Assembly: GCA_036558265.1 (NCBI GenBank)
Contig: DATBFY010000193.1
Location: forward strand, 1 to 10,118
DNA from: RYN-433 sp036558265
Lineage (GTDB): Bacteria > Planctomycetota > Phycisphaerae > Tepidisphaerales > Tepidisphaeraceae
DNA length: 10,118 bases
Direction: 5' to 3'
Numbering within the stretch: position 1 is the stretch's first letter; every line of letters begins with the position of its first letter. The notes under the pieces are model-generated. The model saw only the letters and a program-made list of their open reading frames with translations. It searched no databases and was not told the origin of the DNA. A program made the position numbers and the translations under genes. Of this stretch, positions 6,623 through 10,118 are shown one piece after another.

Positions 6623-7396
6623 TTACCCCCGCGGTTCGTTGGTCCGCTCCCACGCCTCCCCCAGCCGCCCCGCCTTCGCGTAGCACCGCGCCGCCTCCTC
6701 CACGTTCCTCAAAATCCCCCGCCCGTGCTCGTAACGCCAACCCAGGTTCAGCAGCGCATTGGCATAAGCCAGGATGATCAACGACGAAGCCGCCTGCGGC
6801 GAGGCGCCGGTCAGCTTCGCCTCCAGGTCGTCGCGCAACGCCTTGTACACCGGGAACAGCGGCGAATTCTCCTCCGGCGGGATCAGGAAGCCCCGCGCGT
6901 CCCGCGGCGGCAACTGCGCACCGCACGTCGGGCAGAACCGCGCCACCGACGCCACCCCCGTCATGTCCCGGTAGCAGGTCGGACACGCCAGCAACTTCGG
7001 CATCTCGACGATCGGCGCGAAAGCCTCTTCACTTTTGCCCTTTGCCTTTTGCCTTTTGCCTTCTTCCTCTTCCACGCGCGCGCACTCGACGACGGTGTCG
7101 CCTACCGCGAATGCCACTCCCGGTCGGAGGTCAACGCGGTCCACCGCTTCCTCCCCCAGGCCCATCCGTGCCATCCCCACGCCGCGCAGCTCCCATCCTC
7201 CGCCCAGCCCCGTCACCACCCGCGCATGGATCAGGTTCACGTGCGGGTCGTCAATGACCAGGTCGCTGGCGGCCGAACGTCCCAGGGTCAACTGCTCCCG
7301 CACGGCCGCCGCGTCCGACACGCGCCCGTCGCGTCCCCGGACGCGCAGCTCCATCTCCGGCGGCAACTCGATCGCCCGCTGGTACACGTGCGGCAT
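6623..7396 (-). CDS. FHA-like domain, zinc ribbon and Sel1-like repeat protein
   Basis: A 257-residue soluble protein, probably an adaptor. Residues about 15-107 resemble an FHA domain (LTLGR at 36-40, SDLVIDD, VNLIHARV at 53-60, closing with DTVVECARV). The conserved Gly39-Arg40 and His57 are present, but the usual phosphate-contacting Ser of SxxH is Asn54, so phosphothreonine binding may be altered. A lysine/glutamate-rich linker (109-124) follows, made by a 7-bp DNA repeat. Next is a zinc ribbon with Cys138, 141, 155 and 158 (CPTC...CPTC). The C-terminus (about 205-250, LLNLGWRYEHGRGILRN...EEAARCYAKA) reads as one Sel1/TPR-like repeat. The ATG at 7396 has AGGTGG seven bases upstream (7404-7409). 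It starts 21 bp after the kinase stop and ends 4 bp before the next gene. FHA next to a kinase suggests signalling, but histidine kinases do not make phosphothreonine, so any link is inferred. Confidence 0.8.
   Translation of the reverse strand: MPHVYQRAIELPPEMELRVRGRDGRVSDAAAVREQLTLGRSAASDLVIDDPHVNLIHARVVTGLGGGWELRGVGMARMGLGEEAVDRVDLRPGVAFAVGDTVVECARVEEEEGKRQKAKGKSEEAFAPIVEMPKLLACPTCYRDMTGVASVARFCPTCGAQLPPRDARGFLIPPEENSPLFPVYKALRDDLEAKLTGASPQAASSLIILAYANALLNLGWRYEHGRGILRNVEEAARCYAKAGRLGEAWERTNEPRG
7033..7060. repeat. Four tandem 7-bp units (TTTTGCC type) inside a gene
   Basis: The plus strand reads TTTTGCC, CTTTGCC, TTTTGCC, TTTTGCC, followed by pyrimidine-rich TTCTTCC. On the coding strand this is GGCAAAA, giving the linker residues GKRQKAKGK between the FHA-like domain and the zinc ribbon. 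The AT-rich units stand out from the GC-rich surroundings. A gain or loss of one or two units would shift the reading frame; three units would keep it. Confidence 0.9.
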
Positions 7397-7417
7397 AGCC
7401 TCACCACCTGCAGCCGA

Positions 7418-10118
7418 TTATACCGATTTCACGGCCGGCAGGGGCAATCGAACGGTGAACGTGGCGCCCTTGCCGGCCCCCTGGCTTTGGGCCTGGATGG
7501 TGCCGCCGTGGAGTTGGACTAACTGGCGGGAGATGGCCAGGCCTAGCCCTAGCCCCCCCTTTCCCCTCCCTATCCCCCCCTCTGCCTGGCTGAAGCGTTC
7601 GAAGAGGCGGGGGAGGAAGTCGGGGGCGATGCCCTTGCCGGTGTCGGCGACCTCGATGGTGACCTGGTCGCCCTCGCGCGCGAGGCGGACGTCCACCCGC
7701 CCGTCCGCGGGGGTGAACTTGACCGCGTTGTCGAGCAAGTTCCAGACAATCTGTTCGATCCGCTCGGGGTCGGCCATGACGACCCCTACCGCGGCGGACA
7801 GCTCGGATTTCACGGCCACGCCCTTCTGTTCTGCGGCCTTGCGCACGGCGTCCGTCGCCGCCCGCACGAGGTTCGCCAGGTCCGTCTCGCGCGGGTCGAG
7901 CCGCAGCTTGCCCGAGGCGATGCGGGTGGTGTCGAGCAGGTCCTCGATCAGGTGTTTCTGGGCGCGGGCGCTGTGCTCGATGGCCTCCACGGCCTCGCGG
8001 AGCTCGTCGCGGTCGATCTCCTTCGATTCGATCACCCGCCGCAGCGCCGCGGACCAGACGAGCATCGCCGACAGGGGCGTGCGCAGCTCGTGGGAGGCCA
8101 TGGCGAGGAACTGGTCCTTCGCCAGGTTTGCGGCCTGGGCGGTCGCGCGGTCGGTGCGGAGGCCGTCCTCCCTGTCCTGCTGGGTGCTCACGTCGCGCAG
8201 CACCTCGACGAACCCGCGCAGCCCCAGCACCGAGTCCCGCACCGCCGACAACACCCCGCTGACGATGATCCGCGACCCGTCGCGTCGGACCAGGCAGTGG
8301 TCGGCGGCGGAGCGGCCGGTCGCCGCCGCCTCGGCGATCCGCTCCTCGAACGCCCGGGCGGCGCGGTCCTCGGAGGTGTAGACGAACGCGCCGCCCTGGC
8401 CGACGGCTTCGGATGCCGGGTACCCCAGCACGCGCTCGGCGCCCGGGTTCCAGGTCGTGATGCGCCCCTGGGTGTCCAGGGCGAAGATCGCGTAATCGCG
8501 CACGCCCTCGAAGATCAGGCGGTAGCGCTCCTCCGCCTCGCGCCGCGCGGTGATGTCCACGAAGGTGACGACCACGCCCTCGATGCGGTTGTCCTGCGTA
8601 CGGTAGGGCAGCACCCGCCGCACGTACCACCGCCCGCTGGCGCTGGCGACCTCCCGCTCGATGGGGATCAACCGCTCCAGCACCACCTGCGCGTCGGGCG
8701 CCAGGTCCGGGTCGGTGAACTTGCGCGCCAGGTCCGAGAGCGGGCGGCCCAGGTCCGAGGGGATGATGTCCATCAGGTCCCGGACCGCCGGCGTGTACCG
8801 CCGGATGCGGAACCGCGTGTCCAGGAAGATCACGGCGATGTCGGTGCTGCTCAGGAGGCTCGCCAGGTCGTTGCTCATCGCCTCGAGCTCTTCGACCTTG
8901 CCTTCCAACTGGGCGTTGACGGTAGTCAGTTCCTCGTTGAGGGACTGGAGCTCCTCCTTGCTGGTCTCGAGCTCCTCGTTGGTGCTCTGGAGCTCCTCGT
9001 TGATGCTGGTCACCTCCTCGTTGGAGGCCTTGAGCTCCTCGTTGCTGCCCTGAAGCTCCTGGATGGTGCTCTGGAGCTCGTCGCGGATGCGCTGCAGCTC
9101 CTCCCGCAGCGCCTGATGCTCGACCTGCCCGGCGGCGCCGCCCCGGGTCAGCGGCGGCGGCGGCACGGGGGCAAGCTCCTCGCGCTCCTCGAAGCTGACC
9201 AGCAGGAACCCCGACGAGGTCCTGGGCTCCAGCGGACTGACGGTGACCCACACCCGTCGGCGTCCCTGGTCGGTCTCAATGATCCCGTCGCGGGCGTGCC
9301 CGGTGCCTTCGACCCCGTCCTCGAGCGCCTGGTCGAGCGCCGCATGGACCGCCCCGCGGACGCTGTCGCGGCAGAGCTGCAGGAGCTCGCGCGTGGGCTC
9401 GCCCTGGGGCTGCACGAGGAACCGGTCGGCCTGACCGTGGAAGTAGACCACGCGATGCTCGCGGTCGATGGCGACGGCGGCGGGCGCGTAGCGCTCCAGG
9501 AGCGCGCGGTGCGTGAGCTGCACGACCGAGGCCCGCGCCGTCGGGGGTCGGCCGTACTCGCGCTCGCGCTCGGCCAGCAGCGCCGCGAGCCGCGGGAGCG
9601 GGAATTCCACCGCCCCGTGGCGGGTCGGGCCCACGCGGCGGAAAATCCGCCACTTCTTGTCCACCGGCTCGAACATCTCGTCGATCCCCCCGGCGGTCTC
9701 GCTGGTCCCCAGGAACAGCGCCCCGCCGTCGCGCAGGCCGAAGTGGATCAGCGCCAGCACCCGCCGCTGCATGTCCGGCTCGAGGTAGATCAGGAGGTTG
9801 CGGCAGGTGCAGATGTCCAGGCGCGAGAACGGCGGGTCCTGCAGCACGTTCTGCGGCGCGAAGACGACCATCTCGCGCAGCTCCTTCTTCACCCGGTAAA
9901 GCGCATCGTCCCGCTCGAAGAACCGCTCGAGCCGCTCGGCGCTGACCTCCGCCTCGATGCCCATCGGGTACGCCCCCGCGCGCGCCTGCTGCAGCGAGCG
10001 CTCGGCCGTGTCGGTCGCGAAGATCTTGATGTCCAACTGTTTGCCCAGGTGCTCGGCGACCTCCGCGATCAGCATCGCCAGCGTGTAGGCCTCCTCCCCG
10101 CTGGAGCAGGCGGTGATC
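7418..10118 (-). CDS. CheR-PAS-histidine kinase fusion, 5' truncated
   Basis: A hybrid sensor kinase of the CheB/CheR-fusion type; any CheB part lies beyond the right edge. The frame is open to the edge, since ITACSSGEEAYTLAM, the CheR SAM-binding motif, precedes the first Met (10075). Numbering the visible residues from 1: CheR methyltransferase to about 155 (Asp36 after FAT, CRNLLIYL at 105-112, GGALFLGTSET at 131-141); a PAS-like domain about 200-310; a heptad coiled coil about 335-410; PAS about 413-525 (DIAVIFLDTRFRIRRY); PAS about 527-650 (YAIFALDTQGRITTWNPGAERVLGY). The kinase core has an H-box ASHELRTPL with His676, an N-box NLLDNAVKF (Asn797), G1 ADTGKGIAP, an F-box LFERFS and G2 GGLGLGLAI. 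There is no C-terminal receiver and no membrane segment in the visible part, so it is probably a cytoplasmic autokinase passing phosphate to a separate regulator not seen here. The stop TAA is at 7418-7420. Confidence 0.95.
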   Translation of the reverse strand, partial: ITACSSGEEAYTLAMLIAEVAEHLGKQLDIKIFATDTAERSLQQARAGAYPMGIEAEVSAERLERFFERDDALYRVKKELREMVVFAPQNVLQDPPFSRLDICTCRNLLIYLEPDMQRRVLALIHFGLRDGGALFLGTSETAGGIDEMFEPVDKKWRIFRRVGPTRHGAVEFPLPRLAALLAEREREYGRPPTARASVVQLTHRALLERYAPAAVAIDREHRVVYFHGQADRFLVQPQGEPTRELLQLCRDSVRGAVHAALDQALEDGVEGTGHARDGIIETDQGRRRVWVTVSPLEPRTSSGFLLVSFEEREELAPVPPPPLTRGGAAGQVEHQALREELQRIRDELQSTIQELQGSNEELKASNEEVTSINEELQSTNEELETSKEELQSLNEELTTVNAQLEGKVEELEAMSNDLASLLSSTDIAVIFLDTRFRIRRYTPAVRDLMDIIPSDLGRPLSDLARKFTDPDLAPDAQVVLERLIPIEREVASASGRWYVRRVLPYRTQDNRIEGVVVTFVDITARREAEERYRLIFEGVRDYAIFALDTQGRITTWNPGAERVLGYPASEAVGQGGAFVYTSEDRAARAFEERIAEAAATGRSAADHCLVRRDGSRIIVSGVLSAVRDSVLGLRGFVEVLRDVSTQQDREDGLRTDRATAQAANLAKDQFLAMASHELRTPLSAMLVWSAALRRVIESKEIDRDELREAVEAIEHSARAQKHLIEDLLDTTRIASGKLRLDPRETDLANLVRAATDAVRKAAEQKGVAVKSELSAAVGVVMADPERIEQIVWNLLDNAVKFTPADGRVDVRLAREGDQVTIEVADTGKGIAPDFLPRLFERFSQAEGGIGRGKGGLGLGLAISRQLVQLHGGTIQAQSQGAGKGATFTVRLPLPAVKSV
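7547..7580 (-). other. Candidate G-quadruplex tract in the kinase G2 box
   Basis: On the coding strand five G-runs lie close together: G7-ATA-G3-A-G4-AAA-G7-CTA-G3, with loops of 1 to 3 bases. This fits the usual four-run G-quadruplex rule and would be present in the mRNA. The tract encodes GGIGRGKGGLG, joining the F-box to the G2 glycine loop. It uses codons (GGG, GGA, ATA, AGG, CTA) that the rest of the gene largely avoids. Confidence 0.7.
8926..9080 (-). repeat. 21-bp periodic repeat encoding coiled-coil heptads
   Basis: GAGCTCCTCGTT-like blocks recur about every 21 bases on the plus strand (near 8969, 8990 and 9032, with a variant at 9011). On the coding strand they give seven-residue units: NEELKAS, NEEVTSI, NEELQST, NEELETS, KEELQSL, NEELTTV. 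This is the signalling helix typical of CheB/CheR-fusion kinases between the methyltransferase/PAS part and the later PAS domains. It is a protein-driven repeat, not a mobile or CRISPR element. Confidence 0.85.

Noticed and set aside
8926..9080. Regular 21-bp repeats considered as a CRISPR array or minisatellite
   Set aside because: There are no unique spacers of constant length, and the period is that of a coiled-coil heptad in a family known for this NEELQSTNEELETS pattern.
7401..9251. A long minus-strand frame overlapping the kinase in another phase
   Set aside because: Its Arg/Pro/Gly-rich product has no motifs, while the chosen frame carries the H, N, G1, F and G2 boxes and PAS domains.

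Overview
This GC-rich window (codon third positions strongly G/C) most likely comes from a member of the Planctomycetota, probably the Phycisphaerae or a relative. Three things point there. The first gene ends in a PEP-CTERM sorting signal of the VPEP...LLRRRR type. Two membrane proteins end in the CGYDLRASPGRCPECG zinc ribbon that recurs in hypothetical proteins of that phylum. A short palindrome (GGGCAGACA-TTCT-TGTCTGCCC) resembles an intergenic repeat I recall from planctomycete genomes. The assignment comes from family knowledge and was not tested by a search.

Layout. On the plus strand, the 3' part of a large surface beta-helix PEP-CTERM protein (3-1907) is followed after 9 bp by an ATP-dependent DNA ligase (1917-3680). 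A 100-bp convergent intergenic region with the palindrome follows. The rest lies on the minus strand as one tightly packed run read from right to left. It holds the 3' part of a CheR-PAS-coiled coil-PAS-histidine kinase (10118-7418), an FHA-like/zinc-ribbon/Sel1-like protein (7396-6623), a 542-residue multi-domain membrane protein with a zinc ribbon (6618-4990), and a roughly 393-residue membrane protein with a duplicated architecture and the same zinc ribbon (4962-3781). The gaps within this run are 21, 4 and 27 bp (21 bp if the more upstream start of the last gene is used), so co-transcription is likely. Its promoter would lie beyond the right edge.

How the genes may work together. The kinase is a classic signalling fusion. 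The next gene carries an FHA-like domain, a zinc ribbon and a Sel1-like repeat, which is the make-up of an adaptor. The last two are membrane proteins with extracytoplasmic beta-rich parts and cytoplasmic C-terminal zinc ribbons. A signalling or envelope-sensing module is therefore a reasonable inference, but nothing in the sequence proves it. The ligase and the PEP-CTERM gene show no functional link to it.

Fine structure worth attention: a 50-bp perfect repeat shared by the two zinc-ribbon genes; a G-quadruplex-type purine tract inside the kinase ATP-binding G2 box; a 7-bp microsatellite forming the linker of the FHA-like protein; a large internal duplication in the beta-helix protein; and a 24-residue tail after its PEP-CTERM anchor. 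No rRNA, tRNA, CRISPR array, insertion sequence or riboswitch was recognised. No stretch over 300 bases lacks a gene.
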